From assembly GCA_036346275.1 (NCBI GenBank), contig CM070725.1:15428216-15492215 (forward strand): 64,000 bases of DNA, read 5' to 3'. This stretch comes from Otatea glauca (Eukaryota > Streptophyta > Magnoliopsida > Poales > Poaceae). Each line of letters starts with the position of its first letter. Positions within the stretch are counted from its first letter, which is position 1. This document shows positions 13,508-24,520 of the stretch, piece after piece. The notes beneath the pieces are model-generated. The model ran no database searches. It worked only from the letters and a program-made list of their open reading frames with translations, and was not told the origin of the DNA. Both the position numbers and the translations under genes were made by a program.

Positions 13508-13515
13508 TTATATAG
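13508..13515 (-). promoter_or_regulatory. TATA box of the CACTA-1 transposase gene
   Basis: On the minus strand the sequence reads TATATAAT, immediately inside the right subterminal array and upstream of the transposase leader. Its position relative to the array mirrors that of the TATA box of the second gene at 8861. Confidence 0.5.
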
Positions 13516-13517
13516 AA

Positions 13518-13850
13518 GACTTATCACTGCGGTTCTGCGCGAACCGGCGGTGATAAGCTCGAATCTGCGCGAAAAATATCTTGCGCGGGAAGATAATATC
13601 ACTGCCGGTCCTTGCTTTAACCCGGCGGTGAAAATGCAAGTATCCTGCCGGTTTAAGCACGACCGGCGATGATATATCTCTGCCGGTTGTTGTCTCAAAC
13701 CGGCGATGATATCTTGCTTTTTCCGCCGGTTGGTTGCATGAACCGGCGGTGATAAGTTATCCCCCCCAACTTAACTTTCGAACCGGCAGAGATACGTTAT
13801 CACTGTCGGCTCGGTCCTAACCGGCAGTGATATGCCGGCAAGGATTGGCT
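13518..13850. repeat. CACTA-1 right subterminal repeat array
   Basis: Repeated copies of tatcactgccggtt and its complement aaccggcggtgata run up to the right terminal inverted repeat. The outermost copies carry the cggcagtgata form also seen at the extreme left end. Confidence 0.85.
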
Positions 13851-14549
13851 GTTCTGTAGTAGTGGACGTTGCTCCACCATCGCATGCCCTTAAGCCCACC
13901 ACGCTTCTTCGGAAGAAGATAAGTAGCCATGGTAGCTAGGGTTTTAACCCTAGCCACCCTGCCCTCATGGGTCGCCATGGACCATGTGGCCTGTGGGCCA
14001 TGGTCTCCCCACACGTACGGCCTACAGGTCAAGCGGCCTAGTTGTTTTTTGGACGGGAAATAAGAAAAAATGGCAACTTTGTGTTTTAACCCCTAAAGTT
14101 TCGGTTACTTACTTAATATTTTTATTGCTGTAAATTTTTACATTCGAGACTTGAATTTTCTAGTAATACCAAAAAATAGTTAACAAATTGTGAAAAATTA
14201 TATTAAATCACGGAAACTAAATTTTTAGGTATATGGGCTTCCATAGATTTGTTGAAACTTAGACTTAGCACACATTGGAAGCTTCATATCCTTGGGTTTA
14301 TTTTTCCTAGCATAATTCCATGTTTATTCATGCTGATTTCTTTTGTTATTTTTACAATTTTGAAAAATTGTTCGATAATTAGAATAAAATTATGAAAAAT
14401 GCTTGGAAAATTATGACAAATTATAGATAATTATCTACTGAATAGATATATACCAAGCTTTACTGATTTATGAGTACGCATGCAATATATTGATTTTACC
14501 AGCAATAAAATTCATTTTTGCATGTATATAACATAGGATATGTTGGACA

Positions 14550-15850
14550 TCGCAAAGAGAGAATTTGTCGAACTTGCCTTGAATGACATCAATTAATTGA
14601 CATAGGCAATAGATGCCAAGATTAACCTGACTCTTTTCACTTCCTAAGGCACCATCTTCATGTAGAATTTAGCAAAGATTTGTTCTACTGCCAGAAGCAC
14701 AGCACGAATAGTACCTCCTACGCTTCTAGGACTATAAAACAGTGGCAACATACAACTCTGCCATGCACAGGCTTATCTCCAAACTGTGTTTCCATAACCA
14801 AAAAGTTATAGATGCTAAATGATAGATAAGACGTTGTGTACCTTCTACCCTAATATGAGGATACTGCAGCAACAGTACCATCATGCCAAATACCAGAAGT
14901 ATTATGAGCTTATCTATACTTTGCTAGAAGCAAATGAGCACGATAAACTCCTGATGAAGAATCATCATATTTTCCCAATGGGACTCCGTCAATGCCTAAA
15001 GTGCATGCCAATGCTCAACAGGCTAACAATAGTCATGGCTGGATAAAAGGCTAAAGGCATAAAGGGGAAAAATAGAAGAATGGTGGAATACATAAGGAAA
15101 GGGCAAGCCCTAGTTGAAAAATAAGGGTAGAGGGATAGGGACATTCCAGAAGCAAGACTTACCTTTCACAACCCTGCTTTAGGTGTGGATGCACTAGCCA
15201 TTGGTCGTGCAACTGCCGCACCTCGAAGCATTTGACACACCTTTACATTTAATCCACTGGAAAAGTCAAAGATCTAGGGGAATAATGTTGAGCCAAACTT
15301 CATCATCCAACCAGTTGTTGACACATACACTGAAAAATGTGATGATATGGTTCTTGATCCCACTGAGCTCGAGGAATCTCAGAAGGATACCCATGACTCA
15401 TATGGAGACATGAATTAGTCTCTTAAATATTTCTTCTCTTTACGAGTCGATGTCACATATTCCATATGAATCTCCTTAAGAGTCTCCTTTATCAGTTTAG
15501 TTTTTAAGTTCCTGAATGAACAATGGTCTATACTCCTGTTGAGCAATTATCATTTAAAGTTCAATAAATTGTTATTTTCTAGATATTTGATTCATTTATT
15601 GTGCTATGTTTGTTCTATTTTTTGCAATATGTTCCTGATGCAACAATTGCTTGATTGTTAAATTATACTTCTAATATAGAACAAAATATAATCCAATGGC
15701 GGAGGAAGAAATCTGTCTTGTGGACAGTTGCATCACATATTCAATTCTTAAACTAAATATTTATGGACTTTGACTAGGAAAACTAAAAAATATTATGACC
15801 ATCGCTGGAAGTGATGCCCTCACTGTTGGCACTGGAAGAGCCATCATAGT
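14550..15850 (+). pseudogene. Copia gag and start of protease (broken)
   Basis: The reading frame resumes after insertion D with AKREFVELALNDIN, the N-terminal block of plant Copia Gag. A middle block follows with LQQQYHHAKYQKYYELIYTL (14860-14930) and LLMKNH. A CCHC zinc knuckle (CFRCGCTSHWSCNC) is encoded at 15175-15216, which would bind RNA during packaging. The protease region follows at about 15690-15850, with EEICLVDSC in the place of the usual LVDSATT active-site motif and then TIAGSDALTVGTGRA. Stops and frameshifts occur throughout. Insertion C interrupts the sequence just after the protease block, and the same protein continues at 29092. Confidence 0.8.
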
Positions 15851-17368
15851 TGTTGGGACCCAAATATGCAAATCCGGACCCTCTGTGTATACTACACTAG
15901 TCCAGAATCACGCTAGTGTACACAAGCTCAACATAGATGAATATCACAATCATACGCAGAGGAAACATTATGAAAGACATCATATATTAATTAATACCTG
16001 TTGAATGACCTTATGGTCAACTTACATGACTATGCCTCGCGAGGCTGAATAACAAATTAAACTACAGCGGAATGAAAATGTAGATAAACCTCCCAGTATA
16101 CCATAGACAACTAACAAAGTTCGCACCCTAAACATTCGTCTCCTCCTGACTCTCCTTCTCCAGCACTGATGCTGACTCCTCAACTGGTGATGTTGTTGTG
16201 GGCAAGGGTGAGTACTTAAAGCACTCAACAAGTTGTATACAGAATGCAATTCTAAACATTTCTATATGCAAGGCTTATTCCAAAGGAAAGGCTAACAGGG
16301 TTATTTTGCAATAAAGCAGCGTTTATGAACAAGTACAATAAATAGATTGTAAAGACAGTAAAACAAATAACAGTAATAGATAGATTTAGCATTTCTCAAG
16401 TAAACCAAGTTATCCAATCCTAAATCAAGTTTCCAACCTTCCATATGGCAATCCCACCATCCCAACTAAGTTTCCATTTAATTAAACTAACCCTTAACTG
16501 TAATTCCCGAGCTTTGCTCAATACCGCGAGCACGGCTATTTGAATACATTTACACTCTGCAGAGGTTATGCATTTTACCCACACGATATGATCATCTCCT
16601 GGTGCATTCCGGATTAACACACTTCCTTTGGTGTGTCGACGGAGAGATCATGACAAAGCCTTTATAAAGCTCTGCCTTAGCCCATACTACCTGCTGAGGT
16701 TTCAACACTAAAGGGTTAAACCGCCACAACGGGCCCCCCTCTTGCACCATGTGAGTTGATCAGTGAACCCGGGACTCACACCACCGATGGTAGTACCAAA
16801 GCTAAAACATTACTAATTAATCAGCTAGGCTGTCTCATACTAGACATGTGGTTGCATGATTGTCAGGTCAAAGGCTTGCAAGGTTAAGTCCTTAAGATGA
16901 TCGAAACAAGACTTCCACATACTCTCTGCCCATCAGGCCCACCTTGGCACACTTGCCCCTTGTCACTTTCCCGATCTAATTGATTACCACCCCAGTTGAT
17001 TACCAAGCACCACGTGCCATCAACAAGTCAATATTGTTGCGTGACATCCCTCGCCACTACAACTCAACATCCTCGTGTGACAACACCTGACACACCAATT
17101 CATATCATGTTCTATATTCCATTAGTCAAGATTAACCATTGATGATTCAAGTACATGTGATGACGTGGCATGACTAAGCAAACTAACACGGTCTAACCAT
17201 CCCATGCTGATTTTAGTATTAACCAACTATAACGAACCAATCTAGGGTAACAATAGATCATGGCATACAAATGACAAGTTAGGGTATAGATCGAGTAGGT
17301 AGATTAACTAAGTCCCAATTTAATTTGAAACAATCGTATACTTGAAATAATATGCAATAGAGTAAAAC

Positions 17369-18282
17369 TGACGAATACTTATAACAGGGGTACCCCAACG
17401 GCCCAAGCGGCAATGGCGGCCTCAAGCCGCAGCTCAAGCCCAACAAGCGCTCGACCCACTCTGGCCGAAGCACACCGCAAGTCCACACGAGACATCCCTT
17501 CCCGACCGACCGAGAAGTGTCTCCGACTCAAGCGGGCTCCAGACCCCCGCCGCGAGGCGAGGCCCCGGCCTGACCAGCGAGCTCCCGCCCTCATTGCGGT
17601 GGGATCCTGACCGATCGTGCCAAGACAACCCGACCAAGGGCGGCGTGTCTAAGCCTCTACGGACAACGACCACGTACCCCTGAGCGGGGTCAATCGAAGT
17701 GACTATACAAGGCGGTGGCTCCTTCCTAGAAGGTTTAATGGTGACCAAAGTCATGCTCCCGATCCCATCGGCCGGTCACATCGATGCGAAGACCGCCCTC
17801 TCCCGAGGCAACACCCACGTCAGGCGCAGCAACGTCAACACTCGTAAGGTTCGCAGAGGGCAGGTACGCCGTTTCTCGGGGAAATACCTAACCGCCCAGA
17901 CCGACTAAGCTATCGACCTAGCATGGGCAAGACTGGGCGATGATCAGTCAGCAGAACGAAGGACCGAAGCTCCTAGTGTAGGTCGTCTCGTCCTCTCCCA
18001 ATTCTCGATGTAACCTGCCCCTTCCTTTCGTATAAAAGGAGGCAGGAACCCCCGTAGGAGAAGGGAGAGAGCGCCATCGAACCCATCTCGCTAAGTCATT
18101 AGCACTCTCGCTTGTAAACTTTGTGCGATCATCATCTTGAAGGGAATACAACGCCACCACACGGCCGGAGTAGGGATCTTGGCCCGAACGGTATACATCT
18201 TGAACCAGAGTCTAACCATTCGAGGAGTGGAGCGCGGCCCTTAGACTTACAAATTTACTTGCCGGTGCTCGGCGCGCCTACG
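17369..18282 (+). repeat. Element E 5' LTR
   Basis: It begins TGACGAATACTTATA and ends near cctacg, and it matches 26453-27395 along its length. A strong TATA box (TATAAAAGG) lies at 18031-18039, followed by the R-U5 part. Differences from the 3' copy are concentrated at CAG/CTG and CG positions (see findings). Confidence 0.88.
18031..18039 (+). promoter_or_regulatory. Element E 5' LTR TATA box
   Basis: TATAAAAGG lies about 250 bp before the LTR end and is kept unchanged in the 3' LTR at 27135-27143. It sets the direction of transcription to plus. Confidence 0.7.
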
Positions 18283-18284
18283 GT

Positions 18285-18302
18285 TGGCGCGCCCGGTAGG
18301 GG
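18285..18302 (+). other. Element E primer binding site
   Basis: TGGCGCGCCCGGTAGGGG starts two bases after the LTR. It differs in few positions from the TGGCACGCCCGGTGGGAC sites of Gypsy-1 (58901-58920, minus) and element F (44151-44169). Confidence 0.7.
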
Positions 18303-18347
18303 CCTTGGCGCGTCTTCATCACCATCTCGGATTCCGCTTGCCTCCTG

Positions 18348-18749
18348 ATGGCATCTTCCACCCACGCGGCATGGCTGCGCAGGGAGCGAGATCGCCGGCT
18401 CCCTCAACTGCCGTCACCTCGGCGGGAGGGCTTACGCTCATCCCACGCCACCGGAGCCGGCGCGCCCGTGGCTTGGGCGCCATCTCGGCGACCGCCAAGC
18501 TACGGCAGGGCGCCCTGCGAGTCCCAAAGCGGGCACGAGGCAGCTCCCGCCACGTCTGGCGAAGCTCCGTGGGCACAGGCGGTGACCATGTCACCTCCGC
18601 GAGCTCACGACTTGTGGCGATGGTGGCTACATGCGGCCTCTATCCACGGCTATTTGGAAGACTCTTCCGCCACGACTCCATCTCCGGCGCGAGTACCACG
18701 CATGGCGCACTCTCGCGAGTGCAACATGGCGAACGCGGTCACACGATAA
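18348..18749 (+). CDS. Possible gag-like frame of element E
   Basis: An open frame of 133 codons starts with MASSTHAAWLRRERDR about 65 bp after the primer binding site, where a Gag start would be expected. It is basic and rich in A, S and P. I see no zinc knuckle or capsid motif, and the region is so GC-rich that long open frames occur by chance in several frames (a 326-codon frame overlaps it). It is listed because of its position only. Confidence 0.2.
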   Translation: MASSTHAAWLRRERDRRLPQLPSPRREGLRSSHATGAGAPVAWAPSRRPPSYGRAPCESQSGHEAAPATSGEAPWAQAVTMSPPRAHDLWRWWLHAASIHGYLEDSSATTPSPARVPRMAHSRECNMANAVTR

Positions 18750-19223
18750 GCGCCGCGTGGCAAAACACTAAAAAGCGGTTCGGCGGCTTTTACGCAAAAA
18801 TGTTTGAACAAAAGAAAAGAAGTACTTACTGGCCGGCGGGTGCGCGGCGGCGCGCTCTCTTCATCGGTCCCCCTCAGAGGCGGATCTGCCGTCGCTTCCT
18901 GGCGCCTCCACTGGCGTGGCGATGGCGGCGACAGCGCGGTCACCCTCGCCCGAGGCCCCTCGGCCGCGGTGCACGTGGTGTCCCCTCGGCGAGTCCACGG
19001 CCAGGACCACCGCCCGGTCGGCGGTCGAAAGGAACCCGCGATGCAGCGTGGCCAGGGTGCCATTGCTTGTCGGTGGAGGTTGCACCCACGGCGGTGGCCT
19101 CCGTCGTCCTCACCACGCGCGGCCCTCGCGCGCGCTCATCTTCTTCTTCTTCCTCCTCTCCTCCTTCCGCTTCTTGCGGGAGAGTCGACTCCGCGACCTT
19201 CGCTCGGTGCCGCCCTCACCTCC

Positions 19224-22200
19224 TTATCTCCGGGGCGGCGCGGGAGGACATGCCAGAGCCCTAGAAGATAAAAAGCGGTCGGACCAGGCGTTAAGCGCAA
19301 AGAAAAGAAGGCGGGAAGAAGTCAGAGCCGACCTACCAGATTGGAGGGTGGGCGCGAGAATGGCTCGGTGGCGCGCGCCTCGTAGCACTTCCTCCCATGA
19401 CCGGCGGCCACCCGGGCTTCGACCTCCGTCGCGACCAGCTCGGGCTCCGCCATCCTCATCCGGTCGGATGCCCCTCATCTCGGAGCAGCGGCGTGCATGC
19501 GCAAGAGGTTGCACGCGCATCCTCATGAAGGTGCGCACGACCACGTCCCCGGTGAGCCCTTGCCTCCTTAGGCCCTGACCTGCTCCACGATTAGGGCCAC
19601 CTTGTTCTTCTCTCGCTTCTCGGCGCCCCAGTTCCCTCCTCCCCGCCACGGGAAGTTTGCCGGTGAAGGCGGCGCTGTCTCCGGCGTTACGAGCATAGAA
19701 CCACTCGAGCGCCACCCCTTGTTGGGCGGCGGCGGCTTAACCTCGAGGTACTCCGTGCTCGGCGGGCCAGAGGCTGGAGGCAGGGCCACCAATGGGCACC
19801 GGCGTCGTCGGCTTGTCCTTCGAGCCTCGCTTGGAAGAAATGCCTCCTAGCGCCGGTCGGCTCGATTCCCAAAAGCCTCGCGATGTGATGAATATGGCGA
19901 TGTGGAGGACCTCATTGGGGTTAAGGTGGTGCGCCTCCGCCTTGTAGTGGAAGAGCAGCCCCCGGATGTAACATCCCAAAATTTTGGCATAATTAAGTTT
20001 TTATTGCTTAAATGTGCATTTATGATTTTCTGGAATTTATTTGGATTTTTCTGGATTTATTTGAATTAAATTCAAATCAAGTTTATTGCCTTTTATTCAA
20101 ATCTATTTAAATCTATGCAAAGTTAAAATAAAGTTTTGCCGAAAATATTTTATTTGAGTCCAGAATGTCTCAAAGTATTTTTGAGAATTTTAAGGATTTT
20201 CTGATTATTTATTTGCCTAAAATCAATTAAGTGAATTTTAGAATTATTTAAATTAATAAAGTTCTAAAAATCCTCGAAGCGATATTAGTGAAGCCCAATC
20301 TTGTGCTTGAACTGCCTTGCCGGCGTGGCGGTCGGCCGTGAACCTCTGCGGAAAACCCTAGATTAGTAGCGGTTGATGCGCGATCCAGCGATCGGGGAAG
20401 GCGGCGTGTGCGCCTTGTCTTGGCCGTCGGATCGAGGACACGCGTCGCATCGTCGTTCTTCGTCTCCGTGCGAACTCGAGTCCACACCGTAACGACTCGG
20501 ACTTCCCCGCGTGTGTAGGGCTCGAGCGAGGCTATAAAGGAGAATACTCGCGAGGTTCCTCGTGGCGGCCGCGTGTTTTGGGCGGACCGTTTAGCGAGGA
20601 GCGTCGTGGTGGCGCAAGGAAGCTCGTCGGAGTTGAAATCTGCAACCGCGCGGTTTTGCCTTGGATCATCGCCGATCGGTGGTCTTTCGGCGCCTTGGTT
20701 CCGGTTGAGCTCGCGAGGTGCCGCGTTAGCTCGCCACTTCTTCACGTCGAGGACACGCGAAACGCCGTCGCCAAAGCTTCTTCTTCGTCTCGGTGGATCT
20801 TCGCCGCCCGCTTTGCCGTGAGCTTGGGTGGTGAGTTCGTGGCGTTGGATCTTGGGCCAGGGCGTCGATTTCGCCAGCGTGGAGTGCGTGTCGATAAGCC
20901 GCGTCGTCGCCAGCGTAAGCCGTCGGATCGATGATGGAAGGCCCGGATCGCGCGTTGGTGAGCCAATCGAGATGAGGCAGCGTGGCGCGCGGAGCCGAAG
21001 AGGCGTGAGCCGAGTCCACCGTGGTGGCGCGGCCGTGGACCCATCCATAGGCCAGGCCGCGTGGCGACATCCGGTTATTTGGATCAAGGGGCGTCGTCAG
21101 CGGCGTCATGCTTGCGTCATAAAGGTATTTTCAATTTGAAAAATAATCGATTGGAAATTCTGTGATGATGGCGTAATCATGAGTCACGCTGACGTCATAA
21201 ATCGCTTTGATTTAAAAGTAAATCTGTTAAATTCGATTTTCTAATTTTACGTATTTTCGATATTTATTTCAAACTTCAAAAGGTTATATCTTTTGCATCT
21301 TAACTCGGATTTGAGTGATTCAAATTTCTAAAAATTTGTAAAATTGAGATATATTTAATGGTGAATTTTATTTGATTTTTGGAGTTAATTTGCTCTCTGT
21401 TTTGGTATTTATTTGCTTTTCTCCTTGATGCAGCGTAGGCGTTGAATTGTGCGGCGCTTGGAGGAAGATCCGACAACTTAAGAGCAAGTTCGAACCAGAT
21501 CAGGACCTATTCCAAGGCAAGTTGTGCTTTGATCATGTTGAACCCATGTTTATAAAATTGCTATGTCTGATTTACCTTATTGCATATATTTCAAATATAC
21601 AACTGTTTTAAATTAGATTGGGTTTAGCTAATACACCAGATTGATCTATACCCTACCTTGCCATTGTATGCCATGATTTATTGTCACCCAACATTGGAGG
21701 TTTAGTTCGTATTAGTTGCTTAGCCTTGCCACGTCATCACATGTGTCAGAATCATTGATAATTAATTTTGATTAATGGAATATGGAACAATGTTATGAAC
21801 TTGTGTGTCATGTGGGATCACACGATAAGATTGAGTTGTTGTGGCGAGTCATGTCACGCAATGATGTTGAATTGTTGATGGCACATGGTGCTTGGTAATC
21901 AACTGGGTGATAATAACTTGGATTGGGGCAAGTGACAAGGGGCGAGGATGCCAAGGTGGGCCCGATGGGCAGAGGGTATGTGGATGTCTTGCCTTGATCA
22001 CACTAAGGACTTAACCTTGCAAGCCTTTGACTGAGTCTATCGTGCAACCACATATGCAGTATGGGCGACCTAGGTGAGTAATTTGCAATGTCTTAATTTT
22101 GGTACTATCGTGGTGGGTGTGAGTTCAGAGTTATGGTGTAATTCACATGGCGCAGAGGGGGCCACAGGTTATGGTTTTCGGACCCACGGTGTTGAAACCT

Positions 22201-23209
22201 TAGCGGGTAGTATCAGGTTAAGCCAGTAGCATTGTAAAGGCTTTGTTATAATCACTCGCCTTGGTGGTGTTTCGTTGTATCACGTGGGTAAAGTGCATAA
22301 CCTCTACAGAGTGTGAAACTATTCGGATAGCCGTGCTCGCGGTATTGAGCAATGCTCTGGAATTACAGTTAAGGGTTAGTTTAATTAATTGGACAACTTG
22401 GTTGGGATGGTGAAATGCCATGTGGAAGATAAAGTTGACTTAGGATTGGAAACTTGGTTTACTTGAGAAATACTGAAGTTATTTACTATTGTTATTTGTT
22501 TTACATTCTTTACAATCTATTTACCGTATTTGTTCATAAATGCTACTTATTGCAAAATAGCCATGATAGCCTATCCATTGGAATAAGCCTTGCATATAGA
22601 TATATAGAAGTTGCATTCTGTGCACAACTTGTTGAGTGCTTAAGTACTCACCCTTGCCAAACAACAATAATCAACAGTTGAAGAATCTACACCTGTGTTG
22701 GAAGATGAAGTCGGGAAGACCGAGTCATTAGGGTTAGAACCTTGTCGGTTACTGTGGTGAGCGATGAGCTATCTCGTTTTCTACTTTCATTTGCTTAATT
22801 ATTAGCTTATATTTCCGGTCTTGCCTGCGTGGCTTAATAATGTAAGTCGGTCATAAGATCATACATTTAGCTATATCAATAAATGAACTATTATTCTATT
22901 ATCGTTGAGTATGATGTGATATGTACCGATGTTGAGCTGTGTGCACTAGTGTTGATCCTGGGACTAGTGCGGTAAACACAGTGGGTTCGAATCAGTGGAT
23001 TCGGGTCCTCACACCGGACGAACGGATGCAGCGGCAAGCCGAAGCCGCGCTCGAAGAAAGAGGCAAGCACCACGACCTCGTCGTCCCCCGGCGAGGGGGC
23101 AGCTGCTCCCGTCGGCACCCTCCAACCGGAGAGGTCTTGCGCGAGGAGGAAGCCCTTCTTCACCAAGCCAAGCGCGCGGCACGCTGGCGGAGCACTCCGG
23201 CCACGACAT
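19224..23209 (-). pseudogene. Antisense PF04195-like gene of element E, split by solo LTR A
   Basis: Read on the minus strand, a start at 23209 (MSWPECSASV) leads through a frame change into KKGFLLAQDLSGWRVPTG and FFERGFGLPLHPFVR, where solo LTR A interrupts at 23013. On the far side (from 19966 down) it continues with GLLFHYKAEAHHLNPNEVLH, HIAIFITSRGF, a W/K-rich stretch, VALIVEQVRA and GLTGDVVVRTFMRMRVQPL. This is the pattern of the 'putative gypsy type transposon' family (PF04195), proteins of unknown biochemical role often annotated in grass retrotransposons. A TATA-like box lies about 140 bp upstream (23348-23355). Its strand is opposite to the LTRs of element E. Downstream of 19330 a GT splice donor may start an intron, and the 3' end is not resolved. 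Family assignment is from recognised motifs. Confidence 0.65.
19967..23013 (+). mobile_element. Solo LTR copy A (TGTAACATCCC family)
   Basis: It begins TGTAACATCCC, ends GGGTCCTCACA, and is flanked by an exact 5-bp duplication CCGGA (19962-19966 and 23014-23018). It is 3,047 bp long with no coding region, so it is a complete solo LTR. A TATA box (TATAAAGG) lies at 20533-20540. It aligns in inverse orientation with copies B and C along its length. The long open frames inside it, such as 20248-21087 on the minus strand, occur in a GC-rich part of the LTR and do not persist in the other copies. Confidence 0.92.
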
Positions 23210-23347
23210 CCTTGCGAAAAGCGGCGGAAGGCGGGAGGAGAGAAGGCTGAGTTTTCTTTTCCTTGGCTCTTTGTTGTTCCTTTTTGTCTTAGGGACGGGA
23301 GGCGAGGAAAGCAAGCAAGCGTAACTACTCAAAGCGCCCGGCAAGCG

Positions 23348-23355
23348 TATATATA
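23348..23355 (-). promoter_or_regulatory. TATA-like box of the antisense gene in element E
   Basis: The stretch tatatata reads CTCTATATATACGC on the minus strand, within GC-rich surroundings, about 140 bp upstream of the antisense start codon at 23209. Its position and the contrast in composition make it a plausible promoter. Confidence 0.45.
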
Positions 23356-24109
23356 GAGGCGACGCGGCGGCCGGCCGACCGAGCACCCCCTCGGCGGCGT
23401 CGTGTCCCTCACGCCCGACTGGTAACTCCGGTTTCCAATTCCACTCGATATTTAATCGACAAAGCAGCGAGCCATAAAGCCGCCGCCCGGCGGTGCGTCT
23501 GTAACCTCGATCTCGCCTTGAGGCGGGGCGGTTGCTGCAGGGCACGCGAGAGCCCAGGGCGGCTGCGGCCCGGCGGCAAAGCTCCGTGGCTTGCGCGGGG
23601 GCCCGGCTAAAAGCTGCGGGTTCAAAGGCCTACCCCACCAGATGGGCATAAGGCGCCCAGTGAAACTTGGCGAGGGGCAAGTATGAGGTGAGCCCCACGG
23701 TGGGCCCTCGGTTAGGTCGGTGGCGACTTAATCACCTCTACTCGCGTCAGAGACCATACTTCACACTCTCCGGGAGCTCATCGATGGCGACGGCCAGGTG
23801 TGCCCTAGGTCGTGAGCGACCCGGGGCCCATCTGAGATTAGTAGAAAAGGTTTCTTATGGGTCGCCCCACGGAAGGGCTAGGACACCCTACTGCAGGACC
23901 GTCCGCTTGGAAGGGTCCGCCTTGGAGGGACCTCCCGGGACCCACTCGGTGCTGTTATAAGCTCCACGAGCACGGCGTTCAAACCAGCGCGGTAAACGCG
24001 CGTCCCTCACCCCTCGGGTCCCACTGCGGATGGGGTATCGTGTGGGATAGGCGGCGGCCACTCCTCGTAGCTACCCTCGCGCGGACGAGGACTCGGGATG
24101 GATGCCCCG
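23356..24109. other. Element E spacer
   Basis: GC-rich DNA between the antisense promoter and the tandem-repeat arrays. I see no domain on either strand. Confidence 0.4.
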
Positions 24110-24520
24110 TCCGGCTACGGCCTACGTAAAGCGAGCCTACGTCCGGCTACGGCGTAAAGCGAGCCTGCGTCCGGCTACGGCGTAAAGCGAGCCTCGTCCG
24201 GCTACGGCGTAAAGCGATCCTCGTCCGGCTACGGCGTAAAGCGAGCACGCATCGGCTACGGCGAAAAACGAGCCTACGTCCGGCTACGGCGTAAAGCGAG
24301 CCTCGCGTCCGGCTACGGCGTAAAGCGAGCTGCGTCCGGCTACGGCGTAAAGCGAGCTGCGTCCGGCTACGGCGTAAAGCGAGCCTCGTCCGGCTACGGC
24401 GAAAAGCGAGCCTCGTCCGGCTCGACGGCGTAAAAGCGAGCTTGCGTCTGGCTACGGCGTAAAGCGAGCTGCGTCCGGCTACAGCGTAAAGCGAGCTGCG
24501 TCCGGCTACGGCGTTAAGCG
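24110..24520. repeat. Tandem array of a ~27-bp unit in element E
   Basis: About fifteen copies of cgtccggctacggcgtaaagcgagcc-like units follow head to tail with small length variation. It looks like an internal minisatellite of the element. Open frames through it are products of the repeat, not genes. Confidence 0.88.

Larger units (their letters stand above)
4160..13864 (-). mobile_element. CACTA-1: complete En/Spm-type DNA transposon
   Basis: The ends are a perfect 17-bp terminal inverted repeat (cactactacagaacagc at 4160-4176; its complement at 13848-13864), flanked by an exact 3-bp duplication GAC (4157-4159 and 13865-13867), as expected for the CACTA superfamily. Both ends carry arrays of the subterminal motif ccggcagtgata or ccggcggtgata. 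Inside are two minus-strand gene remnants: a tnp2-type transposase (9736-12830) and a second gene (about 5700-8840). At 9,705 bp it is in the size range of autonomous elements. Both genes are frameshifted, so the copy itself is probably inactive, although its ends are intact and could still be mobilised in trans. Confidence 0.93.
1701..14549 (-). mobile_element. Solo-LTR-like insertion D, split by CACTA-1
   Basis: This insertion interrupts the Copia element at its gag start. Its ends are TGTC and GACA, and it is flanked by a near-duplicate of the target (tcgaaa at 1695-1700, tcgcaa at 14550-14555). Without CACTA-1 it is about 3.14 kb. Read on the minus strand it begins TGTCCAACATATCC, has a TATA-like box (TATAAATAGG, from about 2773 downward) and ends in a C-rich run and cgatcgaca. 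That layout fits a large LTR, and no internal coding domain is present, so a solo LTR is the best reading. The middle (3600-4159 and 13868-14040) is GC-rich with no recognisable protein. The boundaries are less certain than for the other insertions. Confidence 0.5.

Noticed and set aside
18284..19264. A 326-codon plus-strand open frame just after the element E primer site
   Set aside because: It starts inside the primer binding site, is low-complexity and overlaps other long frames in the same GC-rich DNA. The antisense PF04195-like motifs explain part of it better.
20248..21087. A 279-codon minus-strand open frame
   Set aside because: It lies inside solo LTR A, in a GC-rich stretch, and is not kept as a frame in copies B and C. 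It has no domain or plausible start context.
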